DNA from: Asparagopsis taxiformis
Lineage: Eukaryota; Rhodophyta; Florideophyceae; Bonnemaisoniales; Bonnemaisoniaceae
Assembly (NCBI GenBank): GCA_030407315.1
Contig: JALQPE010002066.1
Location: 62,001 to 126,000 of the forward strand
Direction: 5' to 3'
Length of the DNA stretch: 64,000 nt
Shown here piece after piece: positions 33,148 through 44,440 of this stretch (its first letter is position 1; each line of letters starts with the position of its first letter). Below the pieces are notes generated by a model. That model saw only the letters and a list, made by a program, of their open reading frames with translations. It searched no databases and was not told the origin of the DNA. Position numbers and translations under genes: made by a program.

Positions 33148-33287
33148 CCCCACTGGGATTTGACTTAAGTCTGCTCTGCACACACTCTCACTCACGCATC
33201 AACACCTCCAGCGGCGCTACACATCCTCATCATCGAACGTCCCTCCACAAAACATTTTGCATTGACCGCCTCACTGCTTCCACTACC

Positions 33288-35924
33288 ATGGCGTTTCCTA
33301 AACCCTTTCTCGTCATTCTCCTAATCATAGAAGCACTCATCCGGACCTCCTTCGCCCAGGTTTCCTGCCCGTCTCTTGCAACCGATGTCGGTGGGGTTTG
33401 TATGTGTAACAGTGGCGCTCAACCCGTCGTGGGGTCTGCTACGATCCTTTGTGAACCATGCCCCGCAGGCACATCCAAAGCCATAAGTGGAAACGCACCA
33501 TGCACTCCGTGCACACCGGGTACATTCGCTGTCACAGGAGCCGCAACTTGTACAAACTGCCCTGCGGCGACTCTGTTCACACCTGCTCTTCAAAGATCTG
33601 CTGCTGATTGCTTCGCCCCATGCGCTCCAGGTCAATTCTTTCGCATGGAGGATCTCACTGCGTCTCCACCTGTATCAGCTGGATGTGCTCCCTGTCCTCT
33701 GGGATCTGCTCTTGCCGCCGGTTCTGGTAACTTTCCTCCCATTTGTGCACTTTGTCCGCCAGGTTCCGCACAGCCTCTGACTGGCCAAGTAGCATGCTCA
33801 CCCTGTACACCGGGAACGGCCGCAGAGACTGCTGGACAGACTATATGTGCAACATGTGTCGCTGGAAGTATCGCAGCTGCCTCAGGTGCAACTTCCTGCA
33901 CACCCTGTAGGCCTGGTACCATTTCCGGTGTAGGTGCAACATCGTGTTCAAGCTGCCCCGCGGGAACGTTCACCGCTGATTTCATGGCTTCCTCATGTAC
34001 AGATTGTCTCGGAAACACATTCTCTCTTGGTGGTCTCGGAGCCTGCGAGCCATACCCGGCAGGAACGTTCATCCTCGGTAGTTCACGCGACATGGCTTCC
34101 GATTGTACTGTTCCCATCTGTGCAGCAAGTGAGTTTGTGACAGCTACAGGTACATGTGGAACATGCCCAGTGGGATTCTTCGTGAACGATATGATGTTAT
34201 GTCAGAGCTGCCCTGCTGGAATGACAGCTGCAGCAGGCGCATCTACTTCATGTACTCGCTGTCCGGATGGCATGGGAAGTACCTCGGGCGAAGCGTGCTC
34301 GCCGTGCCCTGCCGGTACATTTTCGAGTGCTGTCTCCAATGGAGTGTGCACACCTTGCGCAATTGGAACATTCTCTACTGGTAGCGCTACTTCATGCACC
34401 ACATGTTCTGCAGGTCAGACGACGTTGGGGACCGGTTCAAACAATTCCAATCTCTGCGTTGATGAGTGCCCGGAAGGGACATTCCGTGGAGCCAATGGTA
34501 TGTGTCTGCAGTGCCCTCCTGGACAGTTTTTGAACCCAGTCGACAACAACTGTGTGCTTTGTCCGGCAGGGACATTCACTTCTGTTGGAAACGCCGCCAA
34601 TACCTGTACGCCGTGTCCAGCCCGCTCCAATTCTATTCCATCGAGGACAAGCTGCTCCTGTGCTCCTGGAACACAGCCTGTGTTCTTGTCTGGTTGTGTG
34701 CGATGTCCACTCAACACGTTCTCCACAGGTAACAATGCGCCGTGCGAACCGTGTGGTCCCGGACAAGTTGCACTTGTTGGTTCGGCCTCTTGTATTACAT
34801 GTGAGGCAGGTACAATAGCAAATACTGATACAGCTATGTGCACAGCTTGCCCTGCAGGTACATCATCAGCTGCATCGTCTGTGATGTGTACAGATTGCCC
34901 GGCTGGTACTTTTTCAGCGAGTTCGGGTTCTAAAATGTGCACGCCTTGCAGAGCTGGAACTGCATCAGCAATTCTTGGTGCGACATCTTGTGGAAGATGT
35001 GCAGCAGGATTCTTCTCAGAAGATGGAGCTTCTGCGTGTACACCGTGTGCTCTGGGCCTCTTCTCCGCTGCAGGTGCATCCAGTTGCTCTCGATGCCCAG
35101 AAGGAACTGCGCTTGCTACTGGCTCGACAACGTGTTCTCCATGCCCGGCTGGATCGTTCCAGCCTGGATCTGGGGATGTTACAGGCTGTATTACATGCCC
35201 CGTAGGAAAGTTCTCGAGCTCAGAGAGATCTTCTTCGTGCTCCACATGCCCGGCTGGTTCTGTTTCTGGCGGCGGTGCAACGTCGTGCATGGAGTGCTTC
35301 GCGGGAACATTTGCTGCTGCAGGTGCGGCGGCATGCACTACGTGCAGAGCTGGTACCTTCTCGCTTGCGGGTTCAAGCACATGTACGAGCTGTCCGCTTG
35401 GAACATTCTCGCGTGAGGGTGTGAACCGATGCTTCCCGTGTGCTGCAGGTACGTTTGCACTGTTGGGTGCGACGGAGTGTACGGAATGCCCGGCTGGATT
35501 CTCAAGTGATGCCATGTCGGCTGTATGCACACTTTGTCCGCAAGGAACTATTGCGGCACGTGCTGGATCGAATGAGTGTGTAGCATGCCCGATAGGTTCT
35601 ACACCGAACGTTGCGCGTTCGATGTGCATTGGAGAGTCGGGAATGGTTCCGGTTCCCGCACCAGCGCCAATTCCAGCACCCGCACCGGTTCCGGCCCCTG
35701 TGCCAGCTCCTGTACCAGGTAGTGTTGGTGGTGGACGTGGCGGAAACTGCCCGAGGACTGTGAGGCGATGCAAGTTGCTGTCTCGCAATCGGTGTCGGAT
35801 TGTAACCATCAACATTGCCTGTGGTGGTAGACGCATGAGGACGGTGAAGGTCGAGCGGGGTCGTAATTGTCGCCGCTTCTGTGAGCGTCATCGCAACAGG
35901 AGGTCAAGGAGGAACCATAACTAG
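33288..35924 (+). CDS. Secreted Cys-rich repeat protein (ephrin-receptor/GCC2-GCC3-like), 878 aa
   Basis: A single-exon gene. The first 23 residues form a signal peptide (FLVILLIIEALIRTSFA, cleavage near AQ). Residues 25 to about 785 are dozens of imperfect 14-20-residue units of the type CxxCPAGTFSxxGAxSC, typical of the GCC2/GCC3 and ephrin-receptor-like Cys-rich fold found in extracellular proteins. A Pro-Ala-Val hinge (VPVPAPAPIPAPAPVPA, about residues 785-808) follows, then a strongly basic, Arg- and Cys-rich tail ending RRSRRNHN. No membrane anchor is seen, so it is probably secreted or wall-associated; the basic tail could bind sulfated polysaccharide (inference). TATA at 33140 and AATAAA at 36036 frame the gene. 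A long antisense frame is a shadow of its codon pattern. Confidence 0.88.
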   Translation: MAFPKPFLVILLIIEALIRTSFAQVSCPSLATDVGGVCMCNSGAQPVVGSATILCEPCPAGTSKAISGNAPCTPCTPGTFAVTGAATCTNCPAATLFTPALQRSAADCFAPCAPGQFFRMEDLTASPPVSAGCAPCPLGSALAAGSGNFPPICALCPPGSAQPLTGQVACSPCTPGTAAETAGQTICATCVAGSIAAASGATSCTPCRPGTISGVGATSCSSCPAGTFTADFMASSCTDCLGNTFSLGGLGACEPYPAGTFILGSSRDMASDCTVPICAASEFVTATGTCGTCPVGFFVNDMMLCQSCPAGMTAAAGASTSCTRCPDGMGSTSGEACSPCPAGTFSSAVSNGVCTPCAIGTFSTGSATSCTTCSAGQTTLGTGSNNSNLCVDECPEGTFRGANGMCLQCPPGQFLNPVDNNCVLCPAGTFTSVGNAANTCTPCPARSNSIPSRTSCSCAPGTQPVFLSGCVRCPLNTFSTGNNAPCEPCGPGQVALVGSASCITCEAGTIANTDTAMCTACPAGTSSAASSVMCTDCPAGTFSASSGSKMCTPCRAGTASAILGATSCGRCAAGFFSEDGASACTPCALGLFSAAGASSCSRCPEGTALATGSTTCSPCPAGSFQPGSGDVTGCITCPVGKFSSSERSSSCSTCPAGSVSGGGATSCMECFAGTFAAAGAAACTTCRAGTFSLAGSSTCTSCPLGTFSREGVNRCFPCAAGTFALLGATECTECPAGFSSDAMSAVCTLCPQGTIAARAGSNECVACPIGSTPNVARSMCIGESGMVPVPAPAPIPAPAPVPAPVPAPVPGSVGGGRGGNCPRTVRRCKLLSRNRCRIVTINIACGGRRMRTVKVERGRNCRRFCERHRNRRSRRNHN

Positions 35925-36035
35925 AAATGAAATTGCTCACGAACACGGTGCTCTATCTTGGAAGTCGTGAATGTTGCGAAGGACGTTTGTCGAGTTTTGA
36001 TTTTGAACTGAATCTGTTGTCGGTGTAGATGTATG

Positions 36036-36041
36036 AATAAA
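36036..36041 (+). terminator. Poly(A) signal AATAAA of the 878-aa gene
   Basis: AATAAA about 112 nt after the stop codon. Confidence 0.5.
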
Positions 36042-36465
36042 CTAGAAAGTCAAGATGAAAGAAGATGTTGTAGAACGTCTGTGTCGTGGGTAGTACAGCT
36101 GATCAGTGACTGTACTGGTAGAACTTTTCGTGTATCTGTGGATAAGTATGGGAAAGAAATGCGTTGACGAACATGGGATTGTCTGAAAAATGGAAAAATT
36201 GGATGAATGGAGCATACTGATTGTATGAATGGGAGAAGACAACTAACGATCTAAGAACGACGGTGTGAGGCGCGGAACGTAGGCATGCATGATGAGTCAT
36301 ACACTTTCGTGTTCAGTAACACCAATGAGTGGCGTTGTTGGGCGATAACCTGGGAATAACCATTACCCCTCCAGTGGTGCTGGTTAGATACTCTCATTTC
36401 TCGAGATCACCAGCTTCCTATAAAATTTGAGGTTGCCGTGACTCTACCCTGTCTCGCTCTCTGTA
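36042..36465. other. Intergenic, nothing recognised
   Basis: About 420 bp between the poly(A) signal and the TTA target site of the Harbinger element. Confidence 0.5.
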
Positions 36466-37040
36466 TTAGGCGCTTTCCATCGGTTTTGCATGAACGTGAA
36501 TGAACGTGAGCAAGTGTAACATACAGAAAACAGCTATGTGGTTGGTCGAGAAAGCGTCAGAAAGCGTCGGAAAGTTGTTCTTCACCGACAGATTTGCACG
36601 TAATATTAACGCCCCAGAAACCAGGACGGCCTTGTCTTTCGCCACTTGGCCAAGGACGAATGGAACTTTCAATTCGATTTTGTTCACATATAGTAGCCGT
36701 CACGGCTAAGTGCACAGATGCACCTGAAGTTTGATGCTCTGTTTTGTTCACCAACTGCAGGTAGTTTGATCGGATATTCTCTAGCGCTTGTCGGCTGGAC
36801 GATTCTGTACCGCAATTTCCGAACACACGTTAAATTTTTTGAGGTCAGGAACGTATCAGCTATGTGTTCACGAATCTGGTTTTGTCGTGGACTTCAATGT
36901 TAGCTCATAGCGTAAAGCCATGTCTCTTTACCAACATAACTGGTCGAACGTGGTAAATTTCGCAGGTTTCATGGCACTGTAGGCCAAAATTGGTTGCATC
37001 CTAACAAAGCATAGGCCAACTGAAACAAAATAAGATAATA

Positions 37041-38669
37041 ATGCCATGTGAGCAACACAATGATGGTCTATACTTCCTGTTCCGTTCCATTCGTTCATCA
37101 TTGTCCTTCTCCACATCCAGACTTGTAATGGATATTCGTGACGTTATTGAACACGGTACAGAGGAACAAAAAGAAGTCCATGATGATTCTCTTTCCATCT
37201 CAGGCAATCCTAGATATCTGAAAGGGTCAGAACCATTCGGCGACCCCACAGACAGTTTGGACATAATGTATTCGTATTTTTGTGAGTGCACTCATCGTGA
37301 ACTGCGAGATATCAACAGAGGATGGAACATGCGAGTTGGGGGTGTCAAAGATGTACTCATCGCAAGGGCCATGATAAAAATCAACCTTCTATATACGTCT
37401 GGAAAGTCGCTATTGGACATTCTTTCCGAAAATGTCGAGTGCAGGGACACCAATCGTTTCTTGAAGAACATTAACAAGTTCCCTGAGCTTGTATTCAGAG
37501 CACCATCGATGGAAGAGATGCTTGGAGTGCTTAGTGGTCCTGAAGCTGATCGGCTTCGAAAGGCTTGGAATAAAAAGAAGGGTAACGCTGAAAAGCATGA
37601 TAACTTGAGTGGTCATGAATCAAATGAGGTAATCGATATATCTCCTTTGTCTTCAACAGAGAAAGTGCAAGACAAGAATGACAGTAGTCCTTTCACTGTG
37701 CATGAGTTTGCAAGACTGATGGTAATCTTGAGAGATGATACAAAAACCCGCGCCGCAGTGATACAAGCTACAGAAAGCACACTGAATCGTAATCAACTAG
37801 ACCGAAAAATTTCCAGAGACTCGTTTTGGGAGGTAGTAGAGGAGCAGTTTAATAATGATGAAATAGCAGCCAAAGAAGATTTCAGAGGGAGAGTAGACGG
37901 ACTGGAAGCGGACCTCAAACCCAAATCATATCGAGAGGCGTCCAAACTCAAAGACGCCTTTATTGATGGGCGCTCTGCATTCACCGCCCCAATGAAGCGA
38001 TGGCAGCAATCTGGCCAAAATGAGCCGCAATGCTTCCCGAACTTCTTGCGTCGTCTTAGAAATGGAGAATTATCAGCAGGTGGCAAGCGAGCGTATATAA
38101 TTTTCACAGTTGCTAGATTAGGATCACAAAGCGCGGATGACTCCTTTCTTCGTCTAGTATGTAAGACGATAGACCCAAATGGAAACGATGAAATTGGATA
38201 CGACGAATGTGGATCTGCTGCATGTGGTACAAATGGTGATCATAATAGGACAAAAAAGAGAACTTCAAGTGATTCACAATACAACTCTATGCCAAATCAC
38301 AAACGGCGAGGCGTAGATCGCGAACTTGGGAGTGGTGGTGAGCAATTTGAGAAAACATGCAACAAGATGACGGAGCTGACTGATTTGAGAATTATGCAGT
38401 TACAGGGTGTCATTAACAGCAGAAAATCTGTCGAGGAGAACGTGCGAAGTTCAAATGAACATAGTACAAATGGGGGACTCCATGAATTGAACAGCTTGGT
38501 AACCGCAGCAGAACAGGAAGACAAAATAATGACTCTCGTCGAAAAAGCAGCAATCACTCTCGCAAAAGCTAAAGAATCTGGGAATGAGAGGTTTGTTACC
38601 GCGGCACAAAGACATTTCGACAACATGGAAGAACGATACTTCGCAATGATGTCAGGAGCACAAAAATAG
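37041..38669 (+). CDS. Harbinger accessory protein (ORF1), 542 aa
   Basis: ATG at 37041 gives 542 residues; an alternative ATG at 37128 (MDIRDVIEHG) would give 513. I recognise no database domain with certainty. Residues about 215-275 (FARLMVILRDDTKTRAAVIQ..SFWEVVEEQFNND) look like a helical, Trp-containing DNA-binding-like module. A Lys/Arg-rich nuclear-localisation-like patch (NRTKKRTSS, NHKRRG) lies near 405-425, and the last 100 residues are probably helical. Harbinger elements usually carry a Myb/SANT-like partner that brings the transposase into the nucleus and to the TIRs. Position and orientation here fit that role; the sequence itself is not a clear Myb. Confidence 0.7.
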   Translation: MPCEQHNDGLYFLFRSIRSSLSFSTSRLVMDIRDVIEHGTEEQKEVHDDSLSISGNPRYLKGSEPFGDPTDSLDIMYSYFCECTHRELRDINRGWNMRVGGVKDVLIARAMIKINLLYTSGKSLLDILSENVECRDTNRFLKNINKFPELVFRAPSMEEMLGVLSGPEADRLRKAWNKKKGNAEKHDNLSGHESNEVIDISPLSSTEKVQDKNDSSPFTVHEFARLMVILRDDTKTRAAVIQATESTLNRNQLDRKISRDSFWEVVEEQFNNDEIAAKEDFRGRVDGLEADLKPKSYREASKLKDAFIDGRSAFTAPMKRWQQSGQNEPQCFPNFLRRLRNGELSAGGKRAYIIFTVARLGSQSADDSFLRLVCKTIDPNGNDEIGYDECGSAACGTNGDHNRTKKRTSSDSQYNSMPNHKRRGVDRELGSGGEQFEKTCNKMTELTDLRIMQLQGVINSRKSVEENVRSSNEHSTNGGLHELNSLVTAAEQEDKIMTLVEKAAITLAKAKESGNERFVTAAQRHFDNMEERYFAMMSGAQK

Positions 38670-38848
38670 GTTACGCTGGTTCATTATTACCTCTTTTGTT
38701 ACAGTATAAATCCCTCTACGTCTTCCAAATGTGTACGACATATAGTTCATTCAAATCAAGCTTTGTTAGAAACTATGTTTGTATTCAGTTCATTTCATCA
38801 GTGGTATCCTTCAGTTGGTACGATTGCTTTATAATGAGTTGATGAAGT

Positions 38849-40152
38849 TTACTCCATTGATCCCCTGTCAACAATAGATTCAATAAATTCCTCTGGGCGT
38901 CTACAGCCACTAGCCCAAACTAGATCTCTGAGTATATCTCTTTTTGTCGAAGAAAGCATCGAACCCCTTGACCTCGGCTGCATTACACCCCTTTGATATT
39001 CTTCTAGAGCTTTAGACTCATACTTCCAGAGATCAATTTCAGCAGAAAGAATCGCAAGTTCTGAATCCGTCCTTTCATAATGATGAGCTACTCTATCGTT
39101 ATTGTCAATGCAGAAGTTGTGAAGCTTCATGCATAGACATATAATTCGAGAGTTTATTTGTAGAGAAAACTCCAATCCAGACTTCAGAACTCTCCATCGA
39201 GCAGTCAAATGTCCAAAGGCTTGTTCTACGTGCACCCTGTGGGACGATAGGAAGAAGTTGAAATTGTCTTCCTTTTCCCCGCTCTGTGATTTCGGATATG
39301 GTGTTATTAGCCATTCATTGCAAATGTATGCTTCGTCACCGCATATCCAGAATTCCATTGGTATCCCCCCATTGTATATGTGTTGTGCAAGTCCAGGCAC
39401 GGAGTGGGCTAAAGCGTCGTGGTTGATCCCACACAGCGAGCAGAGTATGATCTGAAGCGGTAATCAGCGTCTACTAATGCCTGCACTGGCAAGGCATAGT
39501 ATCCTTTCCTACAATAGTAGGCTGCTGGACGTTCTTCCACGTATGGCTTAGCTATTTTCACGGCGATTCCATCTAATGCACCGACACAGCCTGTCAATGG
39601 ATTCACTTTTCTTCGTGACGCTTTGAAGTTATACGAAAGTATTTCCAGCTCTTTGGGATCTCCAGGCAGCCCTTCAAGGGGAAGAAGTTCCATCAGATTC
39701 TCACACATCTCGTGGAATAACTTGTAAACTGAACTTTTTCCAATCCGGTAACACAGTTTTAAATCCAAGTAGCTTCCCCCTGCTAACATACGAAGTGTAA
39801 TAGCCAAACATATATCCAAGGGTACTTCGCAATATGCGAAAACTTTTTCCGTTTCTCCATCGTTCTGATACTCTTCCACCATACTCAGAAGGTTTTGAAA
39901 ACTAGTACGGGACATTCGAAATGTTGTGCAGAACTCTTTATCATTCAGCATACTTGTTACATATTGGAAAGAAAGTGTCCGGGAGCGCGGTAGTTTGCCA
40001 CTCGTCCAGTCACTTCTTCGCGAATTTGCAGCCCTCCTTGCTCGCCGGTGTTGAAGCCCGTACCACAAGAAACGAAGGAACAGCATATCTCCTACGCCAT
40101 CATCTTCGAATTCATGTTCTGATAACATCAAATTTGTCTGGGAAAGCTCCAT
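38849..40152 (-). pseudogene. Harbinger transposase (DDE_4 type) with one frame break
   Basis: From the ATG at 40152 (MELSQTNLML) the protein contains an N-terminal helical region, FRMSRTSFQNLL, and the nuclease start GALDGIAVKI (first Asp), YYCRKGYYALPVQALVDADYRF (second Asp). The frame breaks at about 39425 in the conserved CVGS..HDALAHS stretch and continues in another frame with FWICGDEAYICNEWL and HVEQAFGHLTARWRVLK (catalytic Glu) to the stop at 38849. A missing G in a GGG run would explain the break. The enzyme cuts and rejoins element ends at TWA sites. All catalytic residues are present across the two frames. Confidence 0.88.
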
Positions 40153-40793
40153 GATGTTCCTGTGTGCGGGACGAACGCCTGGTTTATTATCAGCAACGGA
40201 ACATCCATCCTAGTATATGCACTGCACCAGCAGCAGTGTTCGTATCATCATTTTCTACCGCACATCGATACAGTTGCCGTAATGTTTGTTTTCAGTATCC
40301 GGCAACTACAAACGCACATGCCGTTTTGATGCAATGGATACTGACATCACCGCGGAGAGAACTTCTAGTGAGCACCCTCCCACTCAACGCCAAGTGGCTT
40401 TCGTCTTACGTTATCATACGTTCACGATCAATATATTGCTTACGACGTTTAATATTAAGAATACCACATAACTGGCTAAATTATGAGCGTTCAAGCTTGT
40501 CCACGCTCATGCACGTTTTCGTGCAAAACCTATGGAAAGGCCCTTACCTCCCGATTTGAGCTCAAGAGACGGACGGCGTTGAGCGTTGTAGATGGACAGT
40601 CTGTCAGAAGTATGCACTGGAACAGTGAGCGTATTTTTTTTTCAGAATTTTTGGCCGGGACTTTACAGTAAGCAGAGAGCAAAATATAACAGTCCCATCC
40701 GGTTCGAACGTTTCCCAAGGTATGCTATCGACAAACTGTTTCTATCGTGTTCCTTGTGCGGAGAATGCATCATGACCTAGACAAATGACTGGT

Positions 40794-40799
40794 TTTATT
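40794..40799 (-). terminator. Candidate poly(A) signal of the minus-strand Cys-rich gene
   Basis: AATAAA on minus, about 85 nt beyond the stop at 40883. Confidence 0.4.
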
Positions 40800-40882
40800 T
40801 TGAAATAAACTTATAAAATGCAATTTATTCAAGATACTTTCATCCATCGACCATCCTATCACATGGAACCACTTGCTCAACA

Positions 40883-42575
40883 TCAAAGTCCCATACGAAC
40901 AGCTGTCGCTAGCACAGCTTCTTCAGCCCTTGTCTCGTACCGAGCTGCAAACACTGTATACTCCAATCCATCAGTCTTCGATGCCACACGCATGCCCTTC
41001 TTGTACCGAGGACTGTTCACCTCCATAATTCGTTCTTCACATCCGGCGTCCTCGCAATAGTTCTTCATCATCATTGTAGATCCTTTGAAATGTATAATGT
41101 GTCCCGGAGTAGCACAGCTTCCAAATTTGTCACACAGCACTCTGCTGACAGCATGTTGCTTATACACGAGTTGATAGGTCTGCAAGTGAGAAAGTGCTTT
41201 CGCGTCGATACAGACTAGTTCAGTTGGGACGGGTGTCGGTCTCATGACCGGTGTGAGGTTGAAGGTGTGGTTATAGGCTTGTAGGGCTGCCTTCGTTTGT
41301 TTGACATTCAACCGGGGAAAATCCAAGTACAGATGATACACATCCAATGGTATCGCCTCCAACAGTTGAGCACGAATCTCCAGGAAGACAATCGGGTTCC
41401 TCACATGAACAGAGCAAGTCACTCGCATCATCAGGGAGACACCCGCAACCAGATTCTCCATTGCAAGTTGTTACATTAGCCTCCTCATCAATAAAAGCAC
41501 AAAAGTGAGTTTGAGCACATTCAGAGGATGTTCTGCACGGTTCCAAAGAGGCTCCGGAGCCGCCAGACCCGTCTTCCATTGATGGTAAATCATCAGTGTC
41601 TGTGCGACAGTCAATAGGAGTGGGACGAAGAGCAAGTGAAACACACAAACTATCAGTGCGTACTGTCGTACACACTTCCCCAGTCAAACACTCAGGCTCT
41701 TCACATGAACAGCGAAATCTTCCGAGAAGTCAGGCAGGCACACACAGCTAGACTGTCCATCACATACGAGGTGCTGTCAGTAGTATCAAAAGCACAAAAG
41801 TGACTTTCAGCACAATCAGAGGACGACATGCACGGCTCGAAGGTAAGTCCAGATGCATTCTCGGACGCAGGAGAATTACTTCCGGGGGGACATTCAAATG
41901 CAGGCATATCAAGAGCTGATGAAACACATGCGAAATTTCCATCTGGATCTGCAAAACAGATTTCTCCAGGGAGACACTCAGGGTATTTACATGAGCATCG
42001 GAAGTCGTCAAAACTTTTTGTGAAACAAACACAGTCAGATTGTCCATCACATGGTACCCGTACATTGCTCTCATCAGTAGTGCCGCAGAAGTGAGTTTCA
42101 GCACAATCCGACGATGTACTACATGACTCGAAACCAAGCCACCAGAACTCTGTCTTTGATGCATTGGAATATTATCCGCTTTCACTTGCCTATTCAATCG
42201 CTCATATTCACGAATTAGCAATGGACCTGAGACCTCTTTTCTTCAGTTTGGCTGAAATTTTCGAACTGAGACTGGAGCCGTGTTTCATACGCAATATTTT
42301 CCTTGAAGAAGGCGGTCTTGCTTTTGTATTGAGCTTGGGATACTTGACATTGGCCTTGCGAGATTGTGGATTTTGTGGCAAGACTTCTCTGATGAGATAT
42401 AGAAGGTTTTTTTGGCGAAGAACGGGTGGGTGATGGAGGGATGTTTGGTGTAGAGGCGTTTGGGAATTTCACTGCGATCAGCGTACGTGTTCGGAGTTGT
42501 GGCACATGATGCCGGAGAAAAGAGGCAAAGGAAGAATGCCAGAATAGTGGTGAAAAATGGAAAATGGTTGCGCAT
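40883..42575 (-). pseudogene. Secreted Cys-rich repeat protein with several apparent frame breaks
   Basis: The ATG at 42575 starts a signal peptide (MRNHFPFFTTILAFFLCLF..ASCA). A Lys/Ser-rich stretch follows, then three repeats of about 90-100 residues patterned CxSSxDCAExHFCxF...CDGQSxCVCLPD....CSCEEPECLPGExC (near 42130-41900, 41850-41600 and 41560-41290), and a C-terminal region ending at 40883 with no known domain (VCIDAKALSHLQ..). The reading moves between frames at least three times, for example inside repeat 2, where aligning it to repeat 1 shows a missing base in a CC run. No introns with GT-AG ends explain this. It may be a decaying gene or an intact one with consensus errors. A TATAAC-like box lies near 42675. 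Known families with similar Cys spacing did not come to mind. Confidence 0.68.
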
Positions 42576-44105
42576 CCTTTCGGGGGAAGGAAACGTAGAT
42601 AAGAACTGGAGGGGTAGATGGTATCTGATGGGAAGCAGTGCTTCTGCTATGAAGGTTTGCGTCGATGAGTTATAACATAAAACCCGCGCGGAATACACCG
42701 CGAGACAGGGGAGTTTCCAGATTCAGATAATGATGCAACAATGTACAGGAAGGATATCCCCAGAAATAAAGTGTAAAAGTATGTCAACATGTTCGGCTAA
42801 GGGCGTGGAACAGGTGGCGTTATAAATGTGGGTGCAATATTCATTCACAATGACGACAGGAAGCAGTGCCAAGCAGCCAAATTTCAATTTGTAATCCTAT
42901 CCGCAACGGAGATGTTGCCGTTGTTCAATCACACGAGCATTTCTTACGTTTTGAAATGAGGCGTCAAAGGAGTACGGCAGATTATGTATGGAAGTGCTTT
43001 GCTGCCGTCTAATCATGTCTGACGGTTTAAGAAATCGAAGGGAATGGGTGCAGCTGTATTCTAGTGCATCTTTGGGGGCCATAGCACCCTTGGGCGGTGC
43101 GGTATGGACAGCAGGGAGGGTTGAGTGTTTTTTTTGGAATTGTGAGATACGGTCATGTTGGGATACAGTGGTCTTTGTGCAAAACGGGAGGCGAATTATG
43201 GGTGGGTGATGTGTTGTACCTGAATAAAAACTGAAATGATGTGTTTCCAGTTTGAACCTCTCGCAACATTTGATTGACTTTACAGAACTGCTCAGAAACT
43301 AAATTATATGGATGTGATAGTTCTGCGGGTGAAGATCACGGTGCTACTGCGACGACATGAATGAAAGCTAATGATTCAAATACGTGTGGGATGCTGCGGG
43401 AATCATATCCAACGATTGCTTCGTGCTTTCATATTGAGGAAGCTTCCACGACGCTGTTTACATGGTTCATGGCAACAATAACCTCGTGCTGCCGGTGCAT
43501 GCTCAAACTCTGCTATGACACGCTTCCGAGCGAGGAGCAGGAAAAGAAAGGACGCAGGGGGAGATTTTGTTACCAGGCTGCCTGCCGTCACGGCGCGAAA
43601 ATCGCGAGATGGAAGACATGTGCTCCACAGCTACGCGGAGCCTTTCATGCACCGTGTCTGGATGCAAACGTAAGAGTAATGACACGTGGTCCCGGCTCAA
43701 ATGTCGACCTATGTATGGATCCCGACTTGGGACAGCTGTTGTTGTCGTGACTATCGGTGCAATCGCACTGCGCACAGACGTCCAATCGTACAATCGATTG
43801 GATGGAACGCTGTGCGGTCGGTTGTAGAGCTAGTGGCGATCAGGGAGTCCACCCTTTGGTAGTAAAGACAAACGTCAATTTACTTTCACTACTCTCGCTC
43901 ATGACTTCTCTCTCTCTCTCTCTCAGGCACGCCTGCAGCACAATATATGTGTGCCGCGGATACTGTGGTGCTACTCTATGGGGCGCCACGTGTACCCAAT
44001 CCATAGCCGCCGGCGCTGTATTAAAATTAATCTAAACGGACGTGTGCTACATCGACAGTTGTACGTGGCACGGCGAACTACGCTGACGAGTACAGTTGTT
44101 GTAAT
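42576..44105. other. Intergenic with a short (CT)n tract
   Basis: No convincing gene. A 129-codon plus frame (43361-43750) has no recognisable domain. A CT microsatellite runs at about 43907-43924. Confidence 0.5.
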
Positions 44106-44216
44106 TGTCGGATGATCATACCTAACTACCAACTGTAAGCAGAACGTATAGTATTTATAGGCGGCCGCACTCGCCGGCGGAAGTAAGTCTTGGACATCGT
44201 TGACCTCGACGATACA
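44106..44216 (+). repeat. Copia-C 5' LTR, 111 bp
   Basis: TGTCGGATGATCATACC to GACGATACA. Contains TATTTATAGG as a likely TATA region. Confidence 0.9.
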
Positions 44217-44235
44217 GGTTATGGTCCCAGCTCGC
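44217..44235 (+). promoter_or_regulatory. Primer binding site of Copia-C (half-tRNA type)
   Basis: GGTTATGGTCCCAGCTCGC abuts the LTR. The complement CTGGGACCATAACC keeps the CAU anticodon of initiator tRNA-Met with one difference, the best match of the three families. Confidence 0.65.
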
Positions 44236-44281
44236 TAACCACTTCTTCAACACCGCCCTCTCCTCCCCACCCGCCCATCAC

Positions 44282-44440
44282 CCTTGCACACACCGCGTGG
44301 AGCCCTACACCGCCGGACACTACCCACAACACAAGACATACCTCTCACAAACACCCACTTCTCCCTTGCACACCGCGCGACGCCCTACACCGCCGGACAC
44401 CACCCAATACACAAAACACACCCTCCCTCGCACATCCAAC
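44282..44440 (+). repeat. Imperfect tandem duplication (about 79 bp) in the Copia-C leader
   Basis: CTTGCACACACCGCGTGGAG.. at about 44284 recurs as CTTGCACACCGCGCGACG.. at about 44364, each followed by CCCTACACCGCCGGACAC. Confidence 0.65.

Larger units (their letters stand above)
36469..40543. mobile_element. PIF/Harbinger DNA transposon, 4075 bp
   Basis: Terminal inverted repeats: left GGCGCTTTCCATCGGTTTTG.. (from 36469) and right, read inward, GGGCCTTTCCATAGGTTTTG.. (from 40543). They stay similar for roughly 50 bp. A perfect 3-bp duplication TTA flanks it (36466-36468, 40544-40546), the TWA target typical of PIF/Harbinger. Inside are two convergent genes: a DNA-binding accessory protein on plus and a DDE transposase on minus. 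Confidence 0.93.

Noticed and set aside
34415..35836. 473-codon antisense ORF across the 878-aa gene
   Set aside because: It mirrors the repeated Cys codons of the sense gene. It lacks a signal peptide, promoter or recognisable domain, while the sense frame has all the hallmarks of a gene.
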